64,000 bases of DNA from Onthophagus taurus (taxonomy: Eukaryota > Arthropoda > Insecta > Coleoptera > Scarabaeidae), in the NCBI RefSeq assembly GCF_036711975.1, contig NC_091968.1:28815001-28879000 (forward strand). The letters run 5' to 3'. Numbering within the stretch: position 1 is the stretch's first letter; every line of letters begins with the position of its first letter. Of this stretch, positions 1 to 10,898 are shown piece after piece. The position numbers were made by a program, and so were the translations under genes. The notes below the pieces were generated by a model. It did not search any database. It was not told the DNA's origin and saw only the letters and a list, made by a program, of their open reading frames with translations.

Positions 1-1680
1 GTCTTCCATAGCTTTTGTATACTTTTTATTGATTGCATCGATTTCATTCTCATATTGTTGAAGCAACATTGCATTCTTTGCTAAATTTTCACGGTCGTTT
101 ATGACAGATTCGTGAAAAGTGCGACTTTTTTCTTCAATATCTTTTTTTAAACAATCAATTTCAACCTTTTGTACATCGATAATTCTATTTAAATCATTAT
201 TTTCTAAATTAATTTGATGTTGTTGATCTTTTTTGTTCGATTCAATTTCTGAAACGTTAAAATCGCCAAATTCTTCTAAAAGACGTTGTAAGTTTAATGT
301 TGTGTTGGTTGCGTAATTTTCATTATATTTTAATAATTGAGTTAATAAATCATGAACTGTAATGGGATTTATTATGTTCGAAACAATATCTTTCCCAGAA
401 CTCTTTTTTTCAGGTACATAAGCACTGAACGTTTTAATTTCTTCATTTAAAAATGTTTCAGTTTGCAAAAACCCAACTCTTTTCTTAACTGAAGAAACCA
501 AATCATTTAATTGAATCATTTTGATGTCTGTTTGAGTGACTTTTTGTTCCAAAAAAGATTCAATTTTTCTTTTTTGAGTCGAACCTCTTAAAACATCAGA
601 TTCTTCATCTACACAATCCTTTGTAGATAAAGAAACCATCTTATTTAGAGGTATCGTAGACTCCGAGCAGATTTCTCCTTTCCCATCGTTATTATTTATC
701 CCCGTTAAAGATCTTTCTTCTATTTGGGAACAATCAAAATCTTCGTACCAACTAAAAAATCCATCCGGAGAAGATTTTTCTCTTAAACCTTCATTTCGTC
801 CCCCATCCTTAATTATTAAAGATGTCTTTTTAAGTTCATCCTTTAATTCGACGTTGTCATTCAAAAAGATTAATTCATCTAGTTCGCAATTAGAACGGAG
901 CTTCTTCGGGGCATCAAAACTTAACTTATTGCTTGATTTTCGTTTAATTGGCACAGATTTATTTCTAATCGGCTCAATGTTAACACCAAGAAGTGAAGAT
1001 TGCATCAATTTCGGGGATTCAAACGTTGGTTTTGGAATTGATTCGCCTTTAATTGAAGTTGTGGAGTGAAACACGGTTTCAGAAAATTCCGGATTTTTGA
1101 ATTCAATTAAAGGAACACTTCCATCGTTATCATTTCTAAATTTTCTTTTTGATGTGTCCAACACAATCATAAATCCATCAATTTTTTTATTTTGCTCTTT
1201 CAACAATCCCTCAATTCTCCGAAAATGCACCATTAAATTCAACAATTGATTTTCGTGTCTTTCAAGGTGTGAGTTTTCTAAATCTAAAACTTTCTTCATC
1301 ATCACCTCATATTTTTCTTTGCAAATTTCTGGTTCATTAAACTCGTCTTTTTGATCTGAATTTCGATTCAATTTTTTATTATCAGCCTCCAATTTGTTGG
1401 TAATAATCTTTAATGTCCCCAATTCTTGCACAACTCTTCCATATTTATGCCGAATTTCTTGCTGCTCATCCAAACTCTTTTTATACAAATCCTCCATTTT
1501 TTTCAACTGACCTTGAAGCATCCCAATAAGAATGTCTCGACTCGAAGATGTTTCTTTCATTTTAACCATCCTCATTTGCTTCTCGTCCAATATCATTTGA
1601 TCCCCCGAATTGGACGCTTTTTTCGTTTTAGAAATCTTTAAATCTTCCAAATCCGAATCGATCTTTTCACCTGGATTCAT
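1..1680 (-). CDS. Coiled-coil protein, N-terminal part (runs off the window)
   Basis: An uninterrupted minus-strand frame starts at the ATG at 1680 and stays open for 560 codons to base 1, so the 3' end lies outside the window. The protein starts MNPGEKIDSD and is rich in K, E, D, N, Q and L. Charged, helix-prone stretches (about residues 45-130 and 485-560) read as coiled coil, separated by a lower-complexity S/P/K-rich middle. No signal peptide, membrane segment or enzymatic motif is visible. The style resembles cytoskeletal, centrosomal or kinetochore scaffold proteins, but I do not recognise the family. The orphan cyclophilin-type exon at 1882 points the opposite way about 200 bp away, so the gap may hold a shared promoter. 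I am confident that it is coding and unsure of its function. Confidence 0.8.
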   Translation of the reverse strand, partial: MNPGEKIDSDLEDLKISKTKKASNSGDQMILDEKQMRMVKMKETSSSRDILIGMLQGQLKKMEDLYKKSLDEQQEIRHKYGRVVQELGTLKIITNKLEADNKKLNRNSDQKDEFNEPEICKEKYEVMMKKVLDLENSHLERHENQLLNLMVHFRRIEGLLKEQNKKIDGFMIVLDTSKRKFRNDNDGSVPLIEFKNPEFSETVFHSTTSIKGESIPKPTFESPKLMQSSLLGVNIEPIRNKSVPIKRKSSNKLSFDAPKKLRSNCELDELIFLNDNVELKDELKKTSLIIKDGGRNEGLREKSSPDGFFSWYEDFDCSQIEERSLTGINNNDGKGEICSESTIPLNKMVSLSTKDCVDEESDVLRGSTQKRKIESFLEQKVTQTDIKMIQLNDLVSSVKKRVGFLQTETFLNEEIKTFSAYVPEKKSSGKDIVSNIINPITVHDLLTQLLKYNENYATNTTLNLQRLLEEFGDFNVSEIESNKKDQQHQINLENNDLNRIIDVQKVEIDCLKKDIEEKSRTFHESVINDRENLAKNAMLLQQYENEIDAINKKYTKAMED

Positions 1681-1881
1681 TTTCGATTTAAAACATAAAT
1701 ATGGGGAAGATTACTTTTAATTTTTATTGAGGTTGACTGATGATGAAAGTAATTATGACAAATCAATCATAATTTAATGTTTAATTAATTTATTAATGAT
1801 TTTTTTGGGGGTTTAGGGGTTGTATAGAAATTGGCAGTGAAAATCTTTATTAAGATGGTTATAAAAACTGCTGAAGCGTAC

Positions 1882-2013
1882 ATGTTTTTTAAAAGAAAAA
1901 GGAAAGATGGCAAAATATTTCGTCCGCACGAAAAAATTCGATTTCTTCCTAATTCAGTTACGAATTGGGTTTCAAAACCGGATTTATTAATGTACAATAG
2001 AATGCGATATAAC
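1882..2013 (+). pseudogene. Orphan first exon of a CFAP97D-cyclophilin-type gene
   Basis: The 44 codons from ATG 1882 to the donor GTAAGA at 2014 end in phase 0, exactly like exon 1 of the two complete paralogues at 6893 and 9669. The peptide keeps their pattern: K-hydrophobic-F, then R-hydrophobic-LP, then a D-L pair and a final Y/F-N before the splice. The frame is also open upstream to 1831. No matching second exon (the KPP..NPNKY region) lies between here and the next gene, because a fold-back element and repeats follow. It is either the remnant of a third paralogue, or an upstream alternative first exon that splices in frame to the acceptor at 7110. Homology of the exon is fairly clear; its present use is unknown. 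Confidence 0.5.
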
Positions 2014-2107
2014 GTAAGATTCATTATTTAATAATAATTTTGTTTATCTTTTAATTCGTATCATATCATAAGCTGTTTTTAATTACGTTTGAGAGTACTT
2101 GTCAAAA

Positions 2108-2400
2108 TGACAGCTAACTTTTTAAGGTTATTTGATTGATTGACATCTGGTTGAAGTTGAGGTTATAAAAGATTTGTAACAAATTTTAAGTTTCTATAAT
2201 AAACAATGTTTTTGCATTAAAATATTTTAAATTAATTTTGATATTTATCGAAAATAAGTTTGAAGAAAAAAAAAACTCACCGAAATAGGTTAAAATTGAC
2301 ATTGTTGAGGTTATAAACGCTTTTTTAAGGTTAGGTTGTATTTAAATTATTAGTTTATTTGTTATTATTAATTTTTATAGATTCTTTTAGACGTTTTGGA
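2108..2400 (+). repeat. Left copy of a 300-bp direct repeat around the fold-back element
   Basis: About 290 bp matching 6493-6798 in the same orientation, with only scattered substitutions and small indels. The shared landmarks run in the same order: GACAGCTAACTT, a GATTGATTGACATCTGGTTG block, the AAACAATGTTTTTGCATT block, CACCGAAATAGG and GGTTAGGTTGTAT. The right copy is the upstream region of the complete cyclophilin-type gene; this one lies behind the orphan exon. Confidence 0.85.
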
Positions 2401-2405
2401 ATAAT

Positions 2406-5400
2406 TCAAGATTAGGAGTCTCTCTTAAAAATCGATGATTTTTTTTTTAATCGATAGGAAATGAGTCAAAAGAGGCGTAAATGATAAAAAAAAGGTGCGG
2501 AAAAGTGTAGTACTTACCGAAAAATCACTTTAAAGTTGTGATTTGACGTTTCTTTTTGGAAGTTCAAAGCAATGTTAAAATTGCATTTTCGTATTAAATC
2601 CTAACCTGAAATTGTTTAATTTATACCCACGCACAAAATAAAAAGTTATTTTCACTAAATTTGTTGAGATTACAACATATTTTCGGATGAAAATCTTGTT
2701 TCTTAGGCTATCGATGCAGAACGACAATTAAATGTCGTTAGATAGAATTGTTTCTACCAAATGTGTATTAATAGACTTTGTGTTAATAGATTGTGTATCA
2801 ATTGATCTGTCAAATGACTGAAAGCTGAAATATCTTTATGTTGTAAATATAAATGATAAATAAGTATAGTAGCTTATTTAATAGTAGTTTAGTTAAATTA
2901 AAATAGTTATTAAAGAAGACATGCTTACAAAATAAAAATAAATAAATAATCCGTGTGACGATAGCAACAAACTGTGTATTTAACCAAATGACAATTACAA
3001 CTGACAACACAAGCAATGTTAACCATGTATTTTCTCGTATTAAATCCTAACCTCAAATTGTTTAATTTATACCCACGCACTAAATAAAAAGTTATTTTCA
3101 CTAAACTTGTTGATATTGCAACATAATTATTCATAATGATACCTATGTGAAGTTAGCCCCCAATTAAACAGAATTTTACATGTATAGTATTTTAATTATA
3201 ACATGAGAACCAGTGAACCGATTTCGATAAACAATGTCTCATTCGAAAGCTTGAACCGATTGACGATAGCAACAAACTTTTATCCGCAATTTCCTATCTA
3301 TTTTATTAGCTGATATCTTTCGTATTATTAGATATAGCAGAACACTAAATGCACCATATGAAAGCTTGATTCTTTCTTTATGAAATCGTCGATCCTCGTT
3401 TGCCGATATGTTAACATTAAAATCAATAAAATATGAAGAACACCGCTCTGTACGTAAAATAGCTTAATATTACCAAACTTCAAGCCCTTGTGCAATTGTT
3501 ATCAAACCGAATTTTAAAAAACTGTGTTCACAATCAGAAAGAACGCTTCTTCAAATATCTTAATCCGGGTTTTTGTCGGTCAATATCTATTAGCACCATG
3601 GTTAAATCACCTTTAATATACATCTCTATATACAGAAACGTTTAATTGCTCTACCTCTAAACAACTTTCTTATTTGATATGAGGAAAACTATAGAAGTAT
3701 ATCATGAAGTTATAGACTTACACAAGGACGTTTTTGGTCATAAAATTACCAAATTCACACGTTTTAGCTACTTTTAAACATTGTTGGGATCAATAACTTT
3801 CTTATATCACCAGGAAACAACTCTATAACCAAGCAGCGATAGCCGCGTGTTATACACCATTAGAAAGAGCAGAAAATTGTAGATAAGATAGATCTATACT
3901 TCTATAGTTTTCCCCCTATCAAATAAGACATTTGTTTAAAGGAATAGTAATTAAGCGTTTTTGCGTGTAGGGATGTATATTAAGGGCGATTTAAGCATGT
4001 CGCCGATAGACGTTTACCAACGAAAACCCGGGTTAAGATAATTTAAAGAGCGCTCTTTCCGAGTGTGATAATAGTTTTTTAAAATTCGGTTTGATAACAA
4101 TTGCACAAAGGCTTGAAGTTTGGTAATTTTAAGCTATTTAATCTAAGTACAGAGCCACCGATTTGTAGTTTAAGTACAGATTGATCTTAGTATTAACTTA
4201 TCGACAGACAAAGACCGGTTTTAGATAGAGAAAGAATCTCTAATTATTATCTCGAATTATCTCTAATAATAAGAAAGATATCAGCTAAGAAAGTAGATAA
4301 AAAATTACAGATACAAGTTTGTTGCTGGAAAGTTTGTTGCTATCGGACAAATGTGGAGGAGGCTGTAAACTAGAATTCGTAAACATAAAACTAAAGCAAA
4401 TTCCAATATTTCTAAGCACCACATAAAGAATGAACATAATATAAATTATGGAGGAGTTGAGCTTTTACATTCGTGTAACAAATTATAAAAATAATAATAA
4501 CTATCTACTTATGAATGAACAAGTTCAACTTTTCCATAAACCCATCTTCGTATAATTTTACAATATACATGTTGCTTAAAAATCGTCAATCTTGCTTTTA
4601 TCGATGTAATATCGCCCAAATAAGAATTTTGTGTAGAAATTAGATTTTGAGTTAGAACATACAAAAAAAAACAAACATTATAAACATTTCAAATAGATTT
4701 TTAGAATCTATTTGTATCTTATATTCCAATCAATTTCTTTTTTCGAATCTATCTTTGCTCCTAGCTGGCGACGCTCTTGTACATAGTTAATAGACACACA
4801 GTCTATGTAACGACAGGCACTTAATCATTATGACCTATGCGAAGTTAGCTCCAAATTTTTCTAGCTCCCAATTATATAGGATTTTACATGTATAGTATTT
4901 TGATTATAACAAGAAAACCAGTCAACCGATTTCGATAATCAAAATCTCATTCGAAAGCTTAATCTTTGGCCAATACGAAAGTGGAAATGCCCGACTCGAA
5001 ATCTCTCGCGGGGTCATTTCAATGGCTGTACGCACATAATTAGTAAATTTTGAAATCGGGCATTTCCACCTTCGCATTCATTGCAGATCATACTTTCGAC
5101 CGAGATTTTGATGACTAAAATTGGTCAATTAGTTACGAAGATAATTGATGTGTTTAATTAATTCGTTTGTTGTATTTTAATCAAAATCCTTAAATATTTC
5201 GAATCGGGCATTTCGACAACAGCATTCAGCCAGACACAAACTTTCGATTGAGATATAAAACATTAAAATCCGTCAAACTGTTCTCTAATTATAGTCGATT
5301 TAGTTTAAATTAAAAATTAATTAATAGCACGAGCGTTCACACGTGCATAAACAACGAGCCGAAGACGGTGTCATTCCGAGGGCTGTATAAACTTAGCGGG

Positions 5401-6475
5401 AGAGAATTGAAATCGAGCATTTTGTGATTTCGATAGAAGACACTATGACGAATCGAGTGACGTATAGATTTTGATCATCGGGTACATCGTTTACGAGTTA
5501 TCACCACTTAAAGAAGGTCAATTTTGTGTTATTTTCGTGTATCTTCGCATTATTTTGACGTATTAGCGAAATTCGAAAGAGTTTTCAAATCGGGCATTTC
5601 CACTTTCGTATTGGCCAAGGATTAAGCTTTCGAATGAGACATTATTTATCGAAATCGGTTCACTGGTTTTCATGTTATAATCAAAATACTATACATGTAA
5701 AATGCTATTTAATTGGGGGCTAACTTCACATAGGTGTCATTATGAATAATTATGTTGTAATCTCAACAAGTTTAGTGTAAATAACTTTTTATTTAGTGCG
5801 TGGGTATAAATTAAACAATTTGAGGTTAGGATTTAATACGAAAATACATGGTTAACATTGCTTGTGTTGTCAGTTGTAATTGTCATTTGGTTAAATGCAC
5901 AGTTTGTTGCTATCGTCACACGGGTTATTTATTTATTTTTATTTTGTAACCATGTATACACATGTCTTTTTTAATAACTATTTTAATTTAAGCAAACTAT
6001 TATTAAATAAGCTACTATACTTATTTATCATTGATATTTACAATTTAAAGATATTTTAGTCGTTTGACAGATCAATTGATAAACAATCTATTAACATAAA
6101 GTCTATTAACACACATTTGGTAGAAACAATTCTATCTAACGACAGGTAATTGTCGTTATGCATTGATAGCCTAAGAAATAAGGTTTTCATCCGTAAATAT
6201 GTTGTAATCTCAATAAGTTTAGTGAAAATAACTTTTTATTTTGTGCGCGGGTATAAATTAAACAGTTTCAGGTTAGGATTTAATACGAAAATGCAATTTT
6301 AACATTGCTTTGAACTTCCAAAAAGAAACGTCAAATCGCAACTTTAAAGTGATTTTTCGGCTTACCGAAAACTACACTTTTCCGCACTTTTTTTTTATCA
6401 TTAACACATCTTTTGAGTCATTTCCTACCGATTAAAAAAAAATTCATCGATTTTTAAGAGGGACAGCTAATCTTA
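2406..6475. mobile_element. Fold-back element with ~850-bp inverted arms
   Basis: The left arm (about 2406-3255) is the reverse complement of the right arm (about 5625-6475). Shared landmarks include the terminal CTCTTAAAAATCGAT, a poly-A/T tract, AGTGCGGAAAAGTGTAG, AAATCACTTTAAAGTTG and ATTAAATCCTAACCT. The interior contains a second palindrome (3270-4345), a further direct copy of the inner arm (about 4815-4965), and a hairpin region with several copies of an ATCGGGCATTTCCAC motif (5055, 5205, 5590). No transposase reading frame is seen, so this is a non-autonomous fold-back type element or a nest of such elements. Related end sequences occur at 11530, 28140, 56560 and 60650. Confidence 0.8.
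3270..4345. repeat. Nested palindrome inside the fold-back element
   Basis: The left arm 3270-3725 pairs with the right arm 3885-4345 in reverse complement around a 160-bp spacer. Landmarks: AAAACTATAGAAGTAT (3688 region against 3896), CCTTTAATATACATC (3610 against 3975), TTGTGCAATTGTTATCAAACC (3490 against 4095) and AGCTGATATCTTTC (3308 against 4270). Divergence is about 20%, so this is an older component than the outer arms. It has no coding potential. Confidence 0.75.
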
Positions 6476-6492
6476 ATATATGCCGGAAGATT

Positions 6493-6798
6493 TGACAGCT
6501 AACTTATTGAGGTTATTTGATTGATTGATTGACATCTGGTTGAAATTGAGGTTATAAAAGAATTTACAAGAATTATAACAAATTTTAAGTTTCTACAATA
6601 AACAATGTTTTTGCATTAAAATATTTTAAATTCATTTTGATATTTATCGAAAATAAGTTTGAAAAAAAAAACTCACCGAAATAGGTTAAAATTGACATGG
6701 TTGAGCTTATAAAAGCTTTTTTAAGGTTAGGTTGTATCTAAATTATTAGTTTATTTGTCATTATTAATTTTCATAGATTTTTTTAGACGTTTTGTGTT
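6493..6798 (+). repeat. Right copy of the 300-bp direct repeat
   Basis: Partner of 2108-2400, in the same orientation. It ends about 95 bp before the ATG of the complete cyclophilin-type gene and so probably carries part of that gene's promoter or 5' UTR. It differs by small indels, such as an extra GATT in the GATTGATT run. Confidence 0.85.
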
Positions 6799-6892
6799 AT
6801 TATTCTTTTTAAATATTGTAATCCATTCGTTTTTCAATCACATTTTAATTTTCGTCGCTATTTTTGTGTGATTTTTTTTTCACTAAAAGAAA

Positions 6893-8145
6893 ATGGTGTT
6901 GGGAAGATTTGAAAAAATGGAAAAACGGGCTCGGGCTATCAGAAGACGAAAAGTTTTCATACCAACAAAAATACCGAGATATTTGCCCGGGGAAGTCCCC
7001 GATAACGACTTAAAGCGCGATCTCACTATTTACAATCAACACAAAGCTCGAGTTGGTGGTTTCGTTAAAAATATTTATATTAGTAACGAAATTTGTCTCC
7101 TTTCCGTAGTGTTTTTACATCGACGCCGTTGTTGATAATAAACCACCACTTATGAACCCAAATAAATACATAAAAGTAAGTAGACTTAGAGGGGATGTTG
7201 ACCGGTTGCAACAAATCGATGAGCAAAATAAAGCGTTGATTAAAAGAATTAATTGGGTAAATCGAAATGGTGTAAGTAAAATCCTTTTTTTAATTACATG
7301 AATACTTTCCTAAAACGCATTTTCTTTATAAACAGGGTAAAGTTGATTCGTATAATCCGTTGGCTTATGCGTCATGTTCAAAATGGGACGCTTATCTAAC
7401 TAAGATGAGTTATATGACAAAACAAAATCTCTTCATTTACAAAAGATTACAAAATGTTGAGTCAAAGTACCCAAAATCTGTGTTAGATGAAGAATGGAAA
7501 TATAATCTCAACAAATTAAAACACATGGCTAAGTATACATTACAAATGTTTCTAACGAAAAGTGTGGATCAAACGGTTAACGAAATGCCCTCTATAAGCA
7601 ACTTAGAACAGGTCGATCAAGATTCGAAAAGGAAACGACCCCGTTGTTATTTCGACTTTAAAATTAAAGACGGAATATCAATGGGAAGGATAATTATTGA
7701 ACTTTACAACGATGTTTGTCCAAAAACTTGCGAAAACTTTTTAAGTATTTGTAAAGGAAACAAAGGTCTTCATTACAAATCTTGTAAAGTTTACAACGTT
7801 GTGAAAGGTCAATATTTAGAAATGGGAGATATTACTTTAAATAACGGCAGAGGGGGTTGTAGCATTTACGGAGACCGTTTTCTTGAAGAGGAGCACCGTT
7901 TAAAACACTCGAAACCGGGTGTTGTTTCGATGGTTCCCATTGACACAATGTACAACAATTCCAAGTTTTCTATAACCTTCGAAGCCCAAGAACGATTAGA
8001 TTCGAAGAGAGTCGCTTTTGGACGAGTCATTAAAGGAATGAAAACGATTTATCATATTCAGGATCTCAGAAAAAAGGTTGGGTCACCGATCGTACCAATT
8101 TTTATCGAAAAATGTGGCCAAATCAAAAAGAGGAATATTAAGTAA
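6893..8145 (+). CDS. CFAP97D-like / cyclophilin-fold fusion protein, copy 1
   Basis: Three exons, 6893-7051, 7110-7271 and 7336-8145, with 58 and 64 bp GT..AG introns, give 376 residues. Residues ~60-175 (KPP..NPNKY, the E/Q-N-K-L..KI helix, KVD-x-YNP, and the EW..N-L..KYTLQM end) resemble the CFAP97D/KIAA1430 family of ciliary and sperm axoneme proteins. Residues ~209-372 are a cyclophilin fold (ELYNDVCPKTCENF, GGCSIYG, VAFGRVIKGM). The active-site histidine-arginine of cyclophilin A (H54-R55) is replaced by Y-N at residues ~260-261, the pocket Q63 by E, and W121 by R, so peptidyl-prolyl isomerase activity is unlikely. The start could also be the M at 6917. A close paralogue follows at 9669. 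A role as a structural protein of sperm or cilia is inferred from the N-terminal domain. Confidence 0.85.
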
Positions 8146-8204
8146 TTTTTTTTGTATTAAAAAATAATGGAAATAAAATAATTATTGACATTGTAGACAT
8201 TGCT

Positions 8205-8262
8205 ATATATCACTATGTTGCATATTTTTATTGCACTAAAACTAGAACTAACACAATTTTTT
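8205..8262. repeat. Fragment of the CTAG-rich dispersed hairpin family
   Basis: The stretch TATATCACTATGTTGCATA..TTTTTATTGCACTAAAACTAGAACTAACAC recurs at 16025-16075 and, reversed, at 36335-36405. It is the end of the dispersed element whose body is made of CTAGAACTAACACTAG-type hairpins. Here it sits between the gene tail and the 173-bp satellite. Confidence 0.6.
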
Positions 8263-9455
8263 TTACTAAGGTTTTATGTATAAAAAATATTTCCCCATCG
8301 CTTTTAGTTTATGAGTTATGATTGAGTTAATTTTCGAAAATCAACAATTTTAATGTTTAATCGATTTAGAGCGTATAAATAAAAAATGGTAATAATTGGG
8401 TTCAATCTTTTTATGGATCTAGTCTTTATGGTCCATTACTAAGGTTTTATGTATAAAAAATATTTCCCCATCGCTTTTAGTTTATGAGTTATGATTGAGT
8501 TAATTTTCGAAAATCAACAATTTTAATGTTTAATCGGTTTAGAGCTTATAAATAAAAAATGGTAATAATTGGGTTCAATCTTTTTATGGACCTAGTCTTT
8601 ATGGTCCATTACTAAGGTTTTATGTACAAAAAGTATTTCCCCATCGCTTTTAGTTTTTGAGTTATGATTGAGTTAATTTTCGAAAATCAACAATTTTGAT
8701 GTTTTATCGATTTAGAGCTCATAAATAAAAAATGGTAATAATTGGGTTCAATCTTTTTATGGATCTAATCTTTATGGTCCATTACTAAGGTTTTATGTAT
8801 AAAAAGTATTTCCCCATCGCTTTTAGTTTTTGAGTTATGATTGAGTTAATTTTCGAAAATCAACAATTTTGATATTTAATCGGTTTAGAGCTTATAAATA
8901 AAAAATGGTAATAATTGGGTTCAATCTTTTTATGGATCTAGTCTTTATGGTCCATTACTAAGGTTTTATGTATAAAAAATATTTCCCCATCCTTTTAGTT
9001 TATGAGTTATGATTGAGTTAATTTTCGAAAATCAACAATTTTGATATTTAATCGGTTTAGAGCTTATAAATAAAAAATGGTAATAATTGGGTTCAATCTT
9101 TTTATGGATCTAGTCTTTATGGTCCATTACTAAGGTTTTATGTATAAAAAATATTTCCCCATCCTTTTAGTTTATGAGTTATGATTGAGTTAATTTTCGA
9201 AAATCAACAATTTTAATGTTTAATCGGTTTAGAGCTTATAAATAAAAAATGGTAATAATTGGGTTCAATCTTTTTATGGACCTAGTCTTTATGGTCCATT
9301 ACTAAGGTTTTATGTACAAAAAGTATTTCCCCATCGCTTTTAGTTTTTGAGTTATGATTGAGTTAATTTTCGAAAATCAACAATTTTGATGTTTTATCGA
9401 TTTAGAGCTTATAAATAAAAAATGGTAATAATTGGGTTCAATCTTTTTATGGATC
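8263..9455 (+). repeat. 173-bp satellite array, ~7 copies
   Basis: The landmark TTACTAAGGTTTTATGTA begins at 8263, 8436, 8609, 8782, 8955, 9127 and 9299, giving a period of 172-173 bp. Copies are over 90% alike and include TTTCCCCATC, GAGTTATGATTGAGTTAATT and TGGTAATAATTGGGTTCAA. No coding potential. The array lies directly behind the first fusion gene and is followed by a second copy of that gene's tail. Confidence 0.95.
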
Positions 9456-9457
9456 AT

Positions 9458-9560
9458 TTTATCGAGAAATGTGGCCAAATCAAAAAGAGGCATATTAATT
9501 AATTTTGTTGTATAAAAAAATAATGGAAATAAAATAATTATTGACATTATAGACATTTCG
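9458..9560 (+). pseudogene. Duplicated 3' end of the copy-1 fusion gene
   Basis: This matches 8101-8200 at roughly 90% or better. It contains the last 14 codons in an intact frame (FIEKCGQIKKRHIN then TAA), the AATAAAATAATTATTGACATT poly(A) region and the following ~20 bp. The upstream codons are absent, because the satellite abuts directly. It is a direct duplication of a gene tail lying on the far side of the satellite array. Confidence 0.9.
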
Positions 9561-9668
9561 AATTAATCATTTTATTAATCATTTAATTTGCGTTTACCGT
9601 TATTCTTTTACAATGTCAATAATAATACTTTAATTACATTTTATTTTAATTTTCCTCAACAAGCAGAA

Positions 9669-10820
9669 ATGGATCTTCCACCACTAAAAAAACCAAAGGT
9701 TTTTAAACTCGCAAAAATGCCGAGATTTTTACCTGGCGAAGTTCCCGATAATGAAATGATACGTGATCTTAAAACCTTTAACCAACACAGACATCGAGTT
9801 AGTTTACATTATTGTATCTAATATTAATAACAATAATTTTTTTAGTGCTTTTTTTGTGAATCTGTCGTCGATAATAAACCACCGCCAATGAACCCAAATA
9901 AATATATAAGAGTGAGCAGAATTAGGGCTGATGCTGCAAGACTGGAACAAATCAATGTAGAGAATAAAGCGTTGGTTCGAAAAATTAATATTATAAATCG
10001 AATGGGCGGAAAACTTGATACATTCAATCCGTTAGCTTATGCACAATGCTCGAGATGGGGTGCTCATGTAACAAACATGCATTACATTGCAACAGAAAAC
10101 AAAAAAATTTACAAAAGATTATCATCCGTTGAATCCAATTATCCAAATTCAGATCTCGAAAAAGAATGGCAAAATAACCTTAATAAATTAAAACATATGG
10201 CCCGATACACTTTACAAATGTTTATTACAAAGACTTTAGATCAAACTATAAATGCAATGCCTTCTATAAGTAATTTACAATTATTCGGGATAAAACCAAA
10301 GAAGAAAAAACGACCTCATTGTTTCATCGATTTTAGAATCAAAGACGGTATTCCAATGGGTAGAATAATCATAGAACTTTATAACGATGTTTGTCCGAGA
10401 ACTTGTGAAAACTTTATAAGTATTTGCAATGGAAACAAAGGGCTTCACTACAAATGTTGCAAAGTTTACAACGTCGTAAAGGGACAATACTTCGAAACCG
10501 GAGATGTTACACTAAATAACGGCAGAGGAGGTTGTAGTATTTACGGGTTTCGTTTTCCCGAGGAGACACACCTTTTAAGTCATACAAAACCCGGTGTTGT
10601 TTCGATGGTTCCCGTTGAAAGAACTTTCAACGATTCGAGATTTTCGATAACATTCGAAGCCCAGGATCATTTAGATCGGAAAAGAGTGGTTTTCGGGAAA
10701 GTTGTTCAAGGAATGAAAACGATTTATCACATTCAAGATCTTGGAAGGAAAGTTGGGGCTCCTATCGTACCGATTATAATCGCTGCATGTGGTAATATCA
10801 AACGTAAGAGACGTAAATGA
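9669..10820 (+). CDS. CFAP97D-like / cyclophilin-fold fusion protein, copy 2
   Basis: Two exons, 9669-9797 and 9846-10820 (48 bp intron), encode 367 residues. It is clearly a paralogue of the gene at 6893 and shares the first splice position (after an R codon, phase 0), but it lacks the second intron. The CFAP97D-like region covers about residues 50-170; the cyclophilin fold covers about 200-363, ending in a basic KRKRRK tail. The catalytic arginine position is N here too (VYNVVKGQY), the Q63 equivalent is E and the W121 equivalent is H, so this copy also looks catalytically dead. The ATG at 9669 was chosen because it aligns with copy 1; the frame stays open upstream to 9588. A short AATAAAATAATTAG poly(A) region follows at about 10848. 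Confidence 0.87.
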
Positions 10821-10898
10821 TATGTTTTTCATTGTGTGTTTTTAAAAATAAAATAATTAGGAATAAAAATTCACTGAATTTACTTTTTTAAACATAAT

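Noticed and set aside
8263-9455. CRISPR-like regular repeats
   Set aside because: The 173-bp units are contiguous with no unique spacers, and the DNA is a eukaryotic nuclear region; the same applies to the other arrays.
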